Source of the DNA: Butyrivibrio sp.
Lineage (GTDB): Bacteria > Bacillota > Clostridia > Lachnospirales > Lachnospiraceae
Direction of reading: 5' to 3'
NCBI RefSeq assembly: GCF_015056685.1
Contig: NZ_SVFW01000002.1
Span: 62,001-126,000 of the forward strand
DNA: 64,000 nucleotides
The position numbers and the translations under genes are program-made. The first letter of the stretch is position 1; each line of letters opens with the position of its first letter. A model generated the notes under the pieces. The model did no database searches. It was not told where the DNA came from and saw only the letters and a list, made by a program, of their open reading frames with translations. This document shows, in pieces, positions 1 to 8,259 of the stretch.

Positions 1-1
1 T

Positions 2-1108
2 TCGCTTATAGATTTTATCGAGAAAACCGGCTTTGAAGACAAGAACTACATGATATCCCCGACTTCCTTTAGAGCAGCTCTGTCTCTTGCTGTGGCAGGC
101 GCCGATAATGAGACAAAAGATGAACTTTTGAATGTTATGGGATTTAGCAGCATGGATGAGCTGACCGCATGGTACAAAAGTGTATCAGAATCGGTGGATA
201 CATATGATGAATGGTTAAAGTCAGCCAGAAAAGATTTTAACAAATACAAGGATTATTACGGTGATGATGCCAAGGAGCCGGAAGGAGCTTTTAATTTGGA
301 AAACTCCATCTGGAGAAATACAAAATCCAGCGGAGAGTTGTCCGTGAAATATATGAAATATGTGAGAGATACTTTCGGAGCAACTGCTGAAAATGTCTCT
401 GAAGACGAGATTACAGATACAGTAAATGGCTGGATCAACGAAAACACCAATGGTCTAATCCCATACATCAGTAACGACCTGTCATATGCCGATCTTATTT
501 TGGTAAATACGCTGTATCTACGCACCTACTGGGTAAATGATTTCTATGAATATGCTACGGAAGAAGGCGATTTTAAAACTATTTCCGGAGAAACAGTAAA
601 AAAAGATTTCATGAATCAGGAAAACAAGTTCAAGTATTATGAGGATGAGAAAGGAAAGTTTGTAGTCCTTCCAATGAATGGTGGCATAAATGCTGTATTT
701 ATCATTGGTGAAGTGGATGATGTTATAGCCAGGATGGCTGAAGCAGATTCTCAGCAGGTTCAAGTTAAGCTTCCGAAATTTGAATCAGAGACAGCGCTGT
801 CAGAAAATCAGCTAATAGATTTCTGCAAAGCCCATGGGGCTGAGGCAGCATTTACATCTGATGCAGACTTCTCAATAATGAGCGACGAGATGCAACTTTT
901 TATTTCTGATATTATTCAGAAAACTAAGATCAAGGTGGACGAGAAAGGTATTGAAGCCGCAGCTGCTACAGCAGTTATGGTGACTGAAGCTTGTGCTCTT
1001 GAAGAGCCCGAAGTAAAAGAGTTCGTAGCAGATGAACCGTTTAAATATATGATTCTCACAGACAGCGAGAATCCGGAGCTTCTTTTTTACGGACAGCTTG
1101 TAGAGTAA
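2..1108 (+). CDS. Serpin-family serine/cysteine protease inhibitor (5' partial)
   Basis: The frame is open from the first bases of the window, so the true start lies upstream. The N-terminal part visible here has the serpin pattern N-x-MISPTSF followed by an AL-rich helix and GADNETKDELL. Near the C terminus the hinge of the reactive-centre loop reads EKGIEAAAATAVMV, with the E-x-G-x-x-AAAA signature of an inhibitory serpin. Counting from the hinge, P1-P1' falls near Ala-Cys in TEACALEE, uncertain by one or two residues. The protein ends with LLFYGQLVE, the usual serpin C-terminal strand. Serpins trap proteases by loop insertion. An upstream signal peptide cannot be judged because the start is missing. 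A terminator hairpin follows the stop. Confidence 0.9.
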   Translation, partial: SLIDFIEKTGFEDKNYMISPTSFRAALSLAVAGADNETKDELLNVMGFSSMDELTAWYKSVSESVDTYDEWLKSARKDFNKYKDYYGDDAKEPEGAFNLENSIWRNTKSSGELSVKYMKYVRDTFGATAENVSEDEITDTVNGWINENTNGLIPYISNDLSYADLILVNTLYLRTYWVNDFYEYATEEGDFKTISGETVKKDFMNQENKFKYYEDEKGKFVVLPMNGGINAVFIIGEVDDVIARMAEADSQQVQVKLPKFESETALSENQLIDFCKAHGAEAAFTSDADFSIMSDEMQLFISDIIQKTKIKVDEKGIEAAAATAVMVTEACALEEPEVKEFVADEPFKYMILTDSENPELLFYGQLVE

Positions 1109-1114
1109 ATTAGT

Positions 1115-1148
1115 AAAGGCTGAGCTTTTGACGGCTCAGCCTTTATTT
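1115..1148 (+). terminator. Rho-independent terminator after serpin
   Basis: The arms AAAGGCTGAGC and GCTCAGCCTTT form an 11-bp stem with an 8-nt loop, followed by ATTTC. The stem may also end the convergent tRNA transcript, although the T run on that strand is poor. Confidence 0.8.
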
Positions 1149-1153
1149 CTGAA

Positions 1154-1227
1154 TCGAGGCGACAAGATTCGAACTTGCGGCCTCTGCGTCCCGAACGCAG
1201 CGCTCTACCAAACTGAGCCACGCCTCG
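1154..1227 (-). tRNA. tRNA-Pro(CGG)
   Basis: The minus strand folds into a complete cloverleaf: 7-bp acceptor CGAGGCG/CGCCTCG, D arm GCTC...GAGC, anticodon stem CTGCG/CGCAG with loop TTCGGGA (anticodon CGG), and T arm with TTCGAAT. CCA is not encoded. It lies downstream of tRNA-Gly in the same transcript. Confidence 0.95.
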
Positions 1228-1263
1228 ATAATAAAAAACCCAGATAATAAATCTGGGTAGTAG

Positions 1264-1336
1264 AGCGATAGACGGGGCTCGAACCCGCGGTCTCGACCTT
1301 GGCAAGGTCGCGCGTTACCAACTACGCCACTATCGC
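1264..1336 (-). tRNA. tRNA-Gly(GCC), copy 1
   Basis: Cloverleaf on the minus strand with acceptor GCGATAG/CTATCGC and anticodon loop TTGCCAA (anticodon GCC). It is identical over all 73 nt to the plus-strand copy at 5107-5179, so the two form a long inverted repeat 3.8 kb apart. CCA is not encoded. Confidence 0.95.
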
Positions 1337-1371
1337 ATTCATATGAGTGTCACATCTGTGACAACGAATTG

Positions 1372-1400
1372 ATTTTAGAATAAATTTAGTGTATTGTCAA
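1372..1400 (-). promoter_or_regulatory. Sigma-A promoter for the tRNA-Gly/tRNA-Pro operon
   Basis: On the minus strand TTGACA (1395-1400) is followed after 17 bp by TAAAAT (1372-1377), about 35 bp upstream of tRNA-Gly. Confidence 0.75.
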
Positions 1401-1437
1401 CATATAATTCAAATTTTTATTTTATAGAGGAATTAAA

Positions 1438-2673
1438 ATGTCAGAAATAAGTAATTCAAGTGCTGTAGCAATATTAAAGAAGGGCCAGGGCCGCGAGCTT
1501 AAAAAGGGAGGTCTCTGGGTTTATGACAATGAAATAGATAAAGTTGAAGGCTCTTTTGAAAATGGAGATATTATAGAGCTTCATGATTTCGATGGATATT
1601 TCATGGGGTATGGTTTCATCAATGTTAAGTCCAAGATCAGGATCAGAATGATGTCACGCAGAAAAGAGAATCCTGTTACCAAGGAACTCATTGAAAAGAG
1701 AATCCGTGATGCCTGGGAGTATAGAAAAGCTGTACTTGCGACCAACGAGCCGATAAATGAGCTTTCATGCAGACTTATTTTTGGTGAGGCAGATTTTTTG
1801 CCCGGAATAACAATTGATAAATTCTCAGATGTTCTTGTAATAGAGTCACTTGCTCTTGGAACAGACAGGATGAAAGAGCTCATAATTGATCTTTGTAAAA
1901 AAGTTTTGAAAGAAGATGGCATTGAGATTAAGGGCGTCTATGAGAGAAGTGATGCCAAGGTAAGAGAACTTGAGGGACTTGAGAGAACTAAAGGCTTTAT
2001 CGGAAAAGAGTTCGATACAAAGGTCATCATTACAGAGAATGGTGTTAAGTACTACGTAGATGTGGAAAATGGTCAGAAGACCGGATTTTTCCTTGATCAG
2101 AAGAACAATAGAAAAGCTATTGCATCTTTTTGTAAGGGTAAAAAAGTTTTGGACTGCTTTACTCACACAGGATCTTTTGCACTTAACTGCGCGGCAGCAG
2201 GCGCTGAATCTGTGCTTGGTGTAGACGCTTCCGACCTTGGCTGCAAGCAGGCTGAAGAAAACGCAGCTCTTAATGGCCTTGAAAACATCGCAAAATTTCA
2301 GTGCGCAGACGTGTTTGAACTTTTACCGGATCTCGAGAAAAAGGGAGAGCTCTTTGATGTTGTGATCCTTGATCCTCCGGCTTTTACAAAGTCCAGAGCG
2401 TCAATAAAAAAAGCAGCTACAGGATATAAAGAGATAAATATGCGTGGAATGAAGCTCGTTAAAAACGGCGGATTTTTGGCCACATGTTCATGCTCACATT
2501 TTATGGATGAAGAGTTGTTCCTTAAGACAATTGCTGATGCAGCCCATGATGCTCATAAGAGAATAAAGCAGGTTGAGTTCAGGCAGCAGGCAGCTGACCA
2601 CCCGATTTTGGTTGGCGGAACTTCATCTTATTATTTGAAATTCGTGATATATCAGGTCTGTGATGAGATGTAA
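1438..2673 (+). CDS. Class I SAM-dependent rRNA methyltransferase, RlmI-like
   Basis: A 411-aa protein with an N-terminal PUA-like domain (about residues 8-80, RELKKGGLWVYDNEI), a central linking domain, and a C-terminal Rossmann methyltransferase. The SAM motif is VLDCFTHTGSFAL and the catalytic motif is LDPPAF at about 312-314. This order matches the RlmI (YccW) family, which makes 5-methylcytosine in 23S rRNA, and the length fits the family. The start is supported by an AGAGGAA ribosome site. The exact target base in this organism is not known. It stands alone between the tRNA operon and the GH3 gene. Confidence 0.85.
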   Translation: MSEISNSSAVAILKKGQGRELKKGGLWVYDNEIDKVEGSFENGDIIELHDFDGYFMGYGFINVKSKIRIRMMSRRKENPVTKELIEKRIRDAWEYRKAVLATNEPINELSCRLIFGEADFLPGITIDKFSDVLVIESLALGTDRMKELIIDLCKKVLKEDGIEIKGVYERSDAKVRELEGLERTKGFIGKEFDTKVIITENGVKYYVDVENGQKTGFFLDQKNNRKAIASFCKGKKVLDCFTHTGSFALNCAAAGAESVLGVDASDLGCKQAEENAALNGLENIAKFQCADVFELLPDLEKKGELFDVVILDPPAFTKSRASIKKAATGYKEINMRGMKLVKNGGFLATCSCSHFMDEELFLKTIADAAHDAHKRIKQVEFRQQAADHPILVGGTSSYYLKFVIYQVCDEM

Positions 2674-2734
2674 CAGCGTCTTTTATACTTGACTGTTGAT
2701 AAAGTGTAGTTCCTACATTTAGGAGGGTAATAAA

Positions 2735-5005
2735 ATGCCTAATTCAATAAAAAATATTATCAAGGACATGACAATAGAGGAAAAGGCTAGTCTGTGTTCA
2801 GGAGCCGATTTTTGGCATACTAAGGCAGTGGAACGTTTAGGAGTTCCTGCAATCATGGTATCCGATGGACCTCACGGTCTTCGCAAACAGGCAGAAGAAG
2901 CTGATCATCTTGGAATCAATGACAGTATCTCAGCTGTTTGTTTTCCTGCTGCTTGTGCAACGGCTGCAAGCTTCGACGTGGATCTTATCAGAGATATGGG
3001 AGAAACAATCGGCAATGAGTGCCAGGCTGAAAATGTAGGTGTCGTCCTTGGTCCTGCTGTTAATATCAAAAGAAGTCCACTGTGCGGACGTAATTTTGAA
3101 TATTTTTCTGAAGATCCATTTTTAGCTGGGGAGATGGCTGCGTCATATATAAATGGCGTGCAGTCACAGGATGTAGGAACCAGTATCAAACATTTCGCAG
3201 TAAACAATCAGGAATATCGTAGAATGAGCACCTCAGCTGAGGTTTCCGAAAGGGCACTTCATGAGATTTATTTTCCTGCCTTTGAAATAGCAGTAAAAAA
3301 GTCTCAGCCCTGGACGGTTATGTGCAGTTATAACAAGATAAATGGCACATATGCTTCGGATAATAAATATCTTTTGACAGATGTTCTCAGAGATATGTGG
3401 GGCTTTGAAGGCTTTGTTATGACTGACTGGGGAGCTGTAGATGACAGAGTGCAGGGAATAAAGGCAGGTCTTGAGCTTGAGATGCCGGGACCCGGAACGC
3501 TCAACGATAAAAAAATCGTAGAAGCAGTAAAGAGCGGTGCTCTCGAAGAGGACAAGCTTGATGCAGCTGTGGAAAAGATATTGGAGATAGTCTACAGATT
3601 TGTGGATAACCATGGCAAACACGCTGACGCAGTATTTGACAGAGATAAAGATCATGACAAGGCTGTCAGGATTGCAGGTGAATGTGCAGTTCTTTTACAG
3701 AATAACGGAGTACTTCCTATTGCTGCAGACAAAAAGGTTGCCTACATCGGCGGATTTGCAAAAACACCAAGATACCAGGGCGGCGGTTCCAGTCATATAA
3801 ATTCTTCAAAAGTAGTAAGTGCTCTTGATGAAGCGATTAAAAGAAATAGAAACGTTGAATTTGCTCCGGCATTTCCAATCGATGCAGACAGCATAACCGA
3901 AAAAGATCTGACAGATGCAATTGAACTGGCAAAATCTGTAGATGTTGCAGTTATATTTGCAGGTCTGCCTGACTATATAGAGTCTGAAGGGTATGACAGA
4001 GCAGATATGAAGCTTCCTTCTGCCCAGATAAAGCTTATTGAAGAGATAGCAAAAGTTCAGAAAAATACAGTGGTAGTACTTCATAACGGAAGTCCTATCG
4101 AAGCAGATTGGGCAGATAATGTGGGAGCAATCCTTGAAATGTACCTTGGTGGACAGGGAGTTGGTGAGGCTACAGACAAGCTTTTGTTTGGTGAGATAAG
4201 TCCAAGCGGACACCTTGCAGAGAGTTTCCCGTGTCATCTTGAGGATAACCCAAGTTATCTGAATTTCCCCGGTGATGGAAGAACAATTGATTACGCCGAG
4301 GGTGTTTATGTAGGATACAGATATTATGACACCAAGAAAGTGCCTGTCAGATGGGCATTTGGGCATGGTCTGTCCTATACAACATTTAAGATTGATAATC
4401 TGAAGCTTTCCAGCAGCACAATGACTGACAATTCTGAAATAGAAGTTTCTGTAGATGTAACAAATACAGGAAACATGGCAGGAAAAGAAGTTGTTCAGCT
4501 GTATGTGAGCGACCACACAGGTACTTCCGGCAGACCGGTAAAAGAGCTAAAGGGCTTTAAGAAAGTTTCTTTAAATCCGGGAGAAACAAAGACGGTTAGT
4601 ATAACAATCGATAGTCGCAGCCTGGCTTACTGGAACAGTGATATGAAGGGATGGTATGCTCCTTCAGGAGATTATGAAATCCTGGTTGGAGATTCCAGCG
4701 ACCATATTTTGTGCAGCGCTTCTGTGCAGAATGAAACAAAAGTACTGCCACCATTTAAGATTGATGGAGCAACTACAATAGAGGAACTGGCTACTGATCC
4801 GAGAACTGCAAAGGCCTATGAGAAGATGATGAACGAACTGTCCGAAGAATCCGGATTGTTTGCTGCAGCTACAGACAAAGAAAATCCTGATATGATGCTT
4901 GTTGAAATGATAAAAGGAATGCCGCTTAAGAGTCTTGCGAGCTTTGGCGTTGACATGGATCTGGAGACATTAGTGGCGACACTGCAAAGGGCTGCAGATC
5001 AATAA
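2735..5005 (+). CDS. Glycoside hydrolase family 3 (beta-glucosidase-like), cytoplasmic
   Basis: A 756-aa protein that hydrolyses beta-linked glucosides or xylosides released from plant fibre. The GH3 N-terminal barrel contains MVSDGPHGLR, the KHFAVNNQE substrate-binding stretch, and the nucleophile in VMTDWGAV (Asp231). The GH3 C-terminal sandwich follows at about 310-540. A fibronectin-III-like domain covers about 565-645 (VTNTGNMAGKEVVQLYV). The last about 95 residues form an extra helical tail (FKIDGATTIEELA) seen in some clostridial GH3 enzymes. There is no signal peptide, so it probably acts inside the cell on imported oligosaccharides. AGGAGG precedes the ATG. Substrate cannot be fixed from sequence. 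Confidence 0.9.
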   Translation: MPNSIKNIIKDMTIEEKASLCSGADFWHTKAVERLGVPAIMVSDGPHGLRKQAEEADHLGINDSISAVCFPAACATAASFDVDLIRDMGETIGNECQAENVGVVLGPAVNIKRSPLCGRNFEYFSEDPFLAGEMAASYINGVQSQDVGTSIKHFAVNNQEYRRMSTSAEVSERALHEIYFPAFEIAVKKSQPWTVMCSYNKINGTYASDNKYLLTDVLRDMWGFEGFVMTDWGAVDDRVQGIKAGLELEMPGPGTLNDKKIVEAVKSGALEEDKLDAAVEKILEIVYRFVDNHGKHADAVFDRDKDHDKAVRIAGECAVLLQNNGVLPIAADKKVAYIGGFAKTPRYQGGGSSHINSSKVVSALDEAIKRNRNVEFAPAFPIDADSITEKDLTDAIELAKSVDVAVIFAGLPDYIESEGYDRADMKLPSAQIKLIEEIAKVQKNTVVVLHNGSPIEADWADNVGAILEMYLGGQGVGEATDKLLFGEISPSGHLAESFPCHLEDNPSYLNFPGDGRTIDYAEGVYVGYRYYDTKKVPVRWAFGHGLSYTTFKIDNLKLSSSTMTDNSEIEVSVDVTNTGNMAGKEVVQLYVSDHTGTSGRPVKELKGFKKVSLNPGETKTVSITIDSRSLAYWNSDMKGWYAPSGDYEILVGDSSDHILCSASVQNETKVLPPFKIDGATTIEELATDPRTAKAYEKMMNELSEESGLFAAATDKENPDMMLVEMIKGMPLKSLASFGVDMDLETLVATLQRAADQ

Positions 5006-5042
5006 GAAGGAAATAATTTTCATATAATTTGTTAAAAAAATA

Positions 5043-5071
5043 TTGACATCTATCGCATAATGCTTTAATAT
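5043..5071 (+). promoter_or_regulatory. Sigma-A promoter of tRNA-Gly copy 2
   Basis: TTGACA (5043-5048), a 17-bp spacer, and TAATAT (5066-5071), 35 bp before the tRNA. Confidence 0.75.
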
Positions 5072-5106
5072 TATTTTTGCTGTCGCGAAAGCGACTTTAC
5101 ATATAT

Positions 5107-5179
5107 GCGATAGTGGCGTAGTTGGTAACGCGCGACCTTGCCAAGGTCGAGACCGCGGGTTCGAGCCCCGTCTATCGCT
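5107..5179 (+). tRNA. tRNA-Gly(GCC), copy 2
   Basis: Complete 73-nt cloverleaf with anticodon loop TTGCCAA. The last 20 nt of the gene plus the next two bases (5160-5181) recur exactly at 14431-14452 without the rest of the tRNA, the usual mark of integration into a tRNA 3' end. Confidence 0.95.
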
Positions 5180-5181
5180 CT
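5160..5181 (+). repeat. attL-like direct repeat (tRNA-Gly 3' end)
   Basis: A 22-bp sequence beginning TTCGAGCCCCGTC, made of the T-loop to acceptor end of tRNA-Gly plus CT. It is identical to 14431-14452. Confidence 0.75.
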
Positions 5182-5190
5182 AACCTTTAG

Positions 5191-5235
5191 ATTCCGAAAT
5201 GTCTAGTATTTATAGGCTTTTCGGAATTTTTTATT
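5191..5235 (+). terminator. Terminator of tRNA-Gly copy 2
   Basis: ATTCCGAAA (5191-5199) pairs with TTTCGGAAT (5218-5226), followed by a T-rich run. Confidence 0.75.
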
Positions 5236-5268
5236 TGTCCAAAATTCACGATTCTTTTTTGTGTATGT

Positions 5269-5277
5269 GTGTGTATA
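5269..5277 (+). repeat. GTGTGTATA direct repeat, left end of island
   Basis: The 9-mer GTGTGTATA lies about 90 bp inside attL. The same 9-mer occurs in the same orientation at 12695-12703, 12707-12715 and 14364-14372, near the right end. It could be an arm-type integrase site; this is inference. Confidence 0.4.
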
Positions 5278-5318
5278 GATTCATTTTGCCCATTTGCGTG
5301 ACTATGATAAGATAATCC

Positions 5319-5348
5319 TTGACAATTTGAAACAGAACCTTATACAAT
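5319..5348 (+). promoter_or_regulatory. Promoter of the structured RNA
   Basis: TTGACA (5319-5324), an 18-bp spacer and TACAAT (5343-5348). A start near 5355 is implied. Confidence 0.65.
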
Positions 5349-5354
5349 CAAGAT

Positions 5355-5645
5355 AACATAAAAAGCAGAAATGCTTTGACGGGGCGGTGCTACGGCAACG
5401 TCCTATTTTTATTGATTTATCATAGACAAACCGAAAAAAATGATATATATAAATCAAAGAAAACGAGGTACATGAGACCCCGTTCAGGTGATGAAAGTTA
5501 TGGCCCCGCTGGAAAAGGGTGATAACAGGAGCCTTACTGAAGGGTTTGACATTCAGGCCACAATCCAGCTAGATAGTTTACTATCGAAAGAAAATGTCAT
5601 CAAATCAGAGCCCATGCTTATGTATGGGCTCTGATTTATTTTCTT
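5355..5645 (+). ncRNA. Candidate structured non-coding RNA with own promoter and terminator
   Basis: No reading frame fills this stretch, but it holds many matched helices. A long-range pairing joins GACGGGG near 5379 with CCCCGTT near 5486. A perfect 9-bp helix joins TTGATTTAT (5412-5420) and ATAAATCAA (5449-5457). GTTAT/ATAAC closes a CCCC/GGG hairpin, GATAG-TTTA-CTATC is a tetraloop hairpin, and TGACATT pairs with AATGTCA. It ends in a 14-bp terminator (5602-5615 with 5624-5637). Size and style suggest one of the large clostridial RNA classes such as raiA, but I cannot confirm a class. It lies just inside the left end of the island. Confidence 0.6.
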
Positions 5646-5651
5646 CTGTAG

Positions 5652-6443
5652 TTACTTAAGGCTATTATAATACTCACAAAGCAATTCTTGCGAGATTGGA
5701 ATTGAATAATCTTTCATCTCTTCATATATCAAATCTGTAAGATTTAATATGCTCGTCCATAGATCCCTCGGATTTTCACTAAATACATATGTACTTCTAA
5801 TGTTATCTTTGGCATCTTCTGGCAGATTATCCATTTCACGATTAAACGCGCTTTCTAACCTATGGCAATCCCCAAGCAAATCAATATACTGATTTCTGAC
5901 AAATTCAAGTTATCCAATCGCTCGTAAAGTATTTCCTCGGTTAACAGCTACCGCTGCATGCATTAGATGAAGCCAAAAAGAATTCTGAATAGACTCCACG
6001 TCCTTCTTATACTTATCTCCAAATATCCTGTCGTCCATATACTCTCTGGATTGATTCATTTTATCCTCAACAGTACCTGATTTATCATAGATGACTTTAA
6101 AACCTGGTTTTATGGCTGCCGCATGCTGATAACCACCATATCCAATATCTATCTCTAAAAGATTTGCTAATACATAAACTTGTAGATGTCTTGCTTCATC
6201 CTGTCTAAACAAAGAAACATCATATTTTTCGCATATTCTTTGCTGCATAAAATCCATCACTTCCAACATGGAATTACCTGAATCAAGTGCTACCACAAAG
6301 TCCAGATCAGACTTTTCGTCATGATATCCTGCAGATCCAGATCCGACTTGAACCAGGGAAATTATTTTATTGCATTCTTTAGCAATTGATACGATATCAT
6401 TAAAAGTATTTTGTCTATCCTTAACATTAAAAACATATCCCAT
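5652..6443 (-). pseudogene. Aminoglycoside/lincosamide nucleotidyltransferase-like gene with in-frame TAA
   Basis: The first part (to 5910) carries the nucleotidyltransferase signature GSGSAGYHDEKSDLDFVV, with G-S and D-x-D metal ligands as in antibiotic and other small-molecule nucleotidylyltransferases. The reading frame is stopped by TAA at 5910-5912 after RGNTLRAIG. The same frame then continues with LEFVRNQYIDLL through a plausible helical C-terminal domain to a stop at 5652. The residue before LEFVRNQ is often Gln in such proteins, so a CAA to TAA change is the simplest explanation. Start chosen at ATG 6443, 9 nt after AGGAG. It could be inactive, or made as two pieces. The substrate is unknown. 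Confidence 0.75.
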
Positions 6444-6463
6444 TTTCAAAAGCTCCTTTATTC

Positions 6464-6500
6464 ATAAAAATAGCCCCATCAAACTCTCGCTTGATGAGGC
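6464..6500 (-). terminator. Terminator after the 37-codon gene
   Basis: On the minus strand GCCTCATCAA pairs with TTGATGGGGC and is followed by TATTTTTA. It lies 30 nt after the stop of the small gene and before the nucleotidyltransferase start. Confidence 0.7.
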
Positions 6501-6531
6501 TTTAGATACATTATTAGTTGTATAACAATGA

Positions 6532-6645
6532 TTATGTTCTATACAAAACTTCTTCCTCATCATACATAACAAAAACAGATCCCTGAACTGTATTCACGGA
6601 TGTAGTAGTGACTGTCTCTGTTGTAGTGAGGCTGAATTTTATCAT
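6532..6645 (-). CDS. Stand-alone 37-aa threonine-rich peptide
   Basis: A short frame beginning MIKFSLTTTETVTTTSV and ending YDEEEVLYRT. It is supported by a full expression unit: a consensus promoter at 6678-6706, an AGGAAAC ribosome site 8 nt before ATG, and a terminator 30 nt after the stop. It has no signal peptide, membrane segment or cysteine. The block of Thr residues followed by an acidic DEEE patch is unusual. I do not recognise the family. A modified-peptide precursor, a small regulatory protein or a leader are all possible. It sits downstream of, and in the same orientation as, the MerR-methyltransferase gene but has its own promoter. Confidence 0.55.
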   Translation of the reverse strand: MIKFSLTTTETVTTTSVNTVQGSVFVMYDEEEVLYRT

Positions 6646-6677
6646 AGCTACTCGTTTCCTGAAAATTGTTAGTTGTA

Positions 6678-6706
6678 AGTATAATTGGCTGACATCTTTG
6701 TGTCAA
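6678..6706 (-). promoter_or_regulatory. Promoter of the 37-aa gene
   Basis: On the minus strand TTGACA (6701-6706), 17 bp, then TATACT (6678-6683): near-consensus sigma-A. Confidence 0.75.
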
Positions 6707-6900
6707 TCTGTATTTTTCTTTTCAGCATAAAAGACTATATAAATCATTAATTAAAAAGAGGACCAGATTTCTCCAATCCTCTCAAGTATGTGTCCGCAAA
6801 CACATACCCCAATTCGTACTCATAGTATACACCAAGAATATGACAACCGAAATACAAATCGTAAATAAGAATAATTTTAGTAGTCTTCGAAGTGGTCTTT

Positions 6901-8121
6901 TTAATTAATTGCGATAAAGAGCCCGGCATCCTTGGTGATGTGGAATTCATGACTTACCTTTTTCATAATATAATTCTTAAATTCTGCATACCTGTTCAGA
7001 AGATAGTGGTTCTGATTACCGTGACACGAAAAAATATAATCTATTAGAGGACCAGCATCAGTAATGATTATTTCATCCTTGTATTTCTTTAGCTCCACTT
7101 CTCCAAATATGCCGCGCAATATATCAGCACCATTCTCCAAACCAAATATTTTGTATAAGTCATTGCTGGAAAGCACTATTCTATCATCAAATTCTTTTAC
7201 CAGCTCTCTGATTTCTTTCATATGGTTACTGCTATATGTGCTGCAGACTAGTCTTCCGCCAGGCTTTAGCACTCTGCTTATTTCCTTACAGGCAAGTTGG
7301 ACATCCTCACAATAAAAAAGGACGTGACCCGCAATTACTAGATCAAAAGAATTATCTTCAAATGGTATATCATTAAGATCAAATGCTTTGTAAGAAAATG
7401 ATATGTTTCGTAGTTCTTTTGAATATGGTTTTTCAGCACTTTCTATATTTTGCTTTGCATCATGCAGTATACCTGCAGAGATATCTGAAAGAGTTATTTG
7501 TATATCTTTATATTTGTGCCTGGACAATTCGCTTATGTTCTCAGCCCATAATGCTCCATTACCGCAACCCAGCTCAAGAATATTCTTCCCGGAAGAGATA
7601 TCACATTCCTGTAATACCCAATTAAACCATCTTTGTTTATTTGTAGAATATTTGTCATGAAGTTCTATCCTGGCAGAGATGTTGCTGGCATTTTGATATT
7701 GGCTCTTTAAGTTGTTCTCCATTGAAGTCATGTGAATCAGATCAAGCATCTGCTTCCAATCGGGAGTGGCAGAGCTTTCTATAGCTTTAATGGTGGCATT
7801 TACACCTGCCTCAACATTTTTCATTTCATCAATTCGCTCTGAAAGCAGCTTTTTCTGCATTTTTAGGGCATTTAGAATGAAATGATTATCAGTCTGACCG
7901 TTTGGTATTTCTTTTATCTCATCCAGAGAAAATCCCAGGTACTTTAAAAGCAATATCTGCTGTAGAATAGCAAAATCGTAATCTGTGTAAAATCTCGCAC
8001 CTGATTCGGTTATATAAGATGGCGCAAGCAGACCCTTCTGGTCATAAAATCTTATAGTTCTTACAGATACGTGAGCCATTTTGGCAAATTGTCCGGATGA
8101 ATAGTAGCCTTTTTTATTCAT
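6901..8121 (-). CDS. MerR-family regulator fused to a SAM-dependent methyltransferase
   Basis: A 406-aa fusion. Residues 5-75 are a MerR winged helix (SGQFAKMAHVSVRTIRFYDQKG, with GFSLDEIKEI), followed by a dimerising coiled coil at about 80-115. Residues 165-300 are a class I methyltransferase with motif I ILELGCGNG (181-189) and DNSFDLVIAGHVLFY (256-270). In the MerR family the C-terminal domain senses the effector, so the methyltransferase may sense or modify a small molecule, or bind SAM; this is inference. The gene is divergent from an HD + NUDIX operon. The shared region holds a MerR-type promoter at 8160-8190. The native substrate is unknown. Confidence 0.85.
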   Translation of the reverse strand: MNKKGYYSSGQFAKMAHVSVRTIRFYDQKGLLAPSYITESGARFYTDYDFAILQQILLLKYLGFSLDEIKEIPNGQTDNHFILNALKMQKKLLSERIDEMKNVEAGVNATIKAIESSATPDWKQMLDLIHMTSMENNLKSQYQNASNISARIELHDKYSTNKQRWFNWVLQECDISSGKNILELGCGNGALWAENISELSRHKYKDIQITLSDISAGILHDAKQNIESAEKPYSKELRNISFSYKAFDLNDIPFEDNSFDLVIAGHVLFYCEDVQLACKEISRVLKPGGRLVCSTYSSNHMKEIRELVKEFDDRIVLSSNDLYKIFGLENGADILRGIFGEVELKKYKDEIIITDAGPLIDYIFSCHGNQNHYLLNRYAEFKNYIMKKVSHEFHITKDAGLFIAIN

Positions 8122-8159
8122 AAAGATTTCTCCATTTAGGCATTATAGTTAAAAAGTGC

Positions 8160-8190
8160 TTGAAGGTTACGTAACGTCACCTTTTATAAT
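8160..8190 (+). promoter_or_regulatory. MerR-type operator/promoter with 19-bp spacer
   Basis: TTGAAG (-35, 8160-8165) and TATAAT (-10, 8185-8190) are separated by 19 bp. The near-perfect dyad GGTTACGTAACGTCACC (8165-8181) fills the spacer. An overlong spacer with a centred dyad is the hallmark of MerR-activated promoters. It points toward the HD gene; the regulator gene lies on the other side. Confidence 0.85.
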
Positions 8191-8259
8191 TTGATTATAG
8201 CATGATATAAGTTCAGTGCGCGCCTGAATATAGTAAAGATAAGATTGGAGGTATAACAG

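Noticed and set aside
3806..4516. 236-codon minus-strand frame within the GH3 gene
   Set aside because: Antisense shadow of a clear GH3 coding region, with a Cys/Ile/Tyr-rich random composition.
5043..5235. Possible CRISPR or IS end near tRNA-Gly
   Set aside because: The repeats are explained by the tRNA gene, its promoter and its terminator; no repeat-spacer array or transposase exists.
6747..6950. 67-codon minus-strand frame at the end of the MerR-methyltransferase gene
   Set aside because: It overlaps the real gene end in another frame and has no ribosome site.
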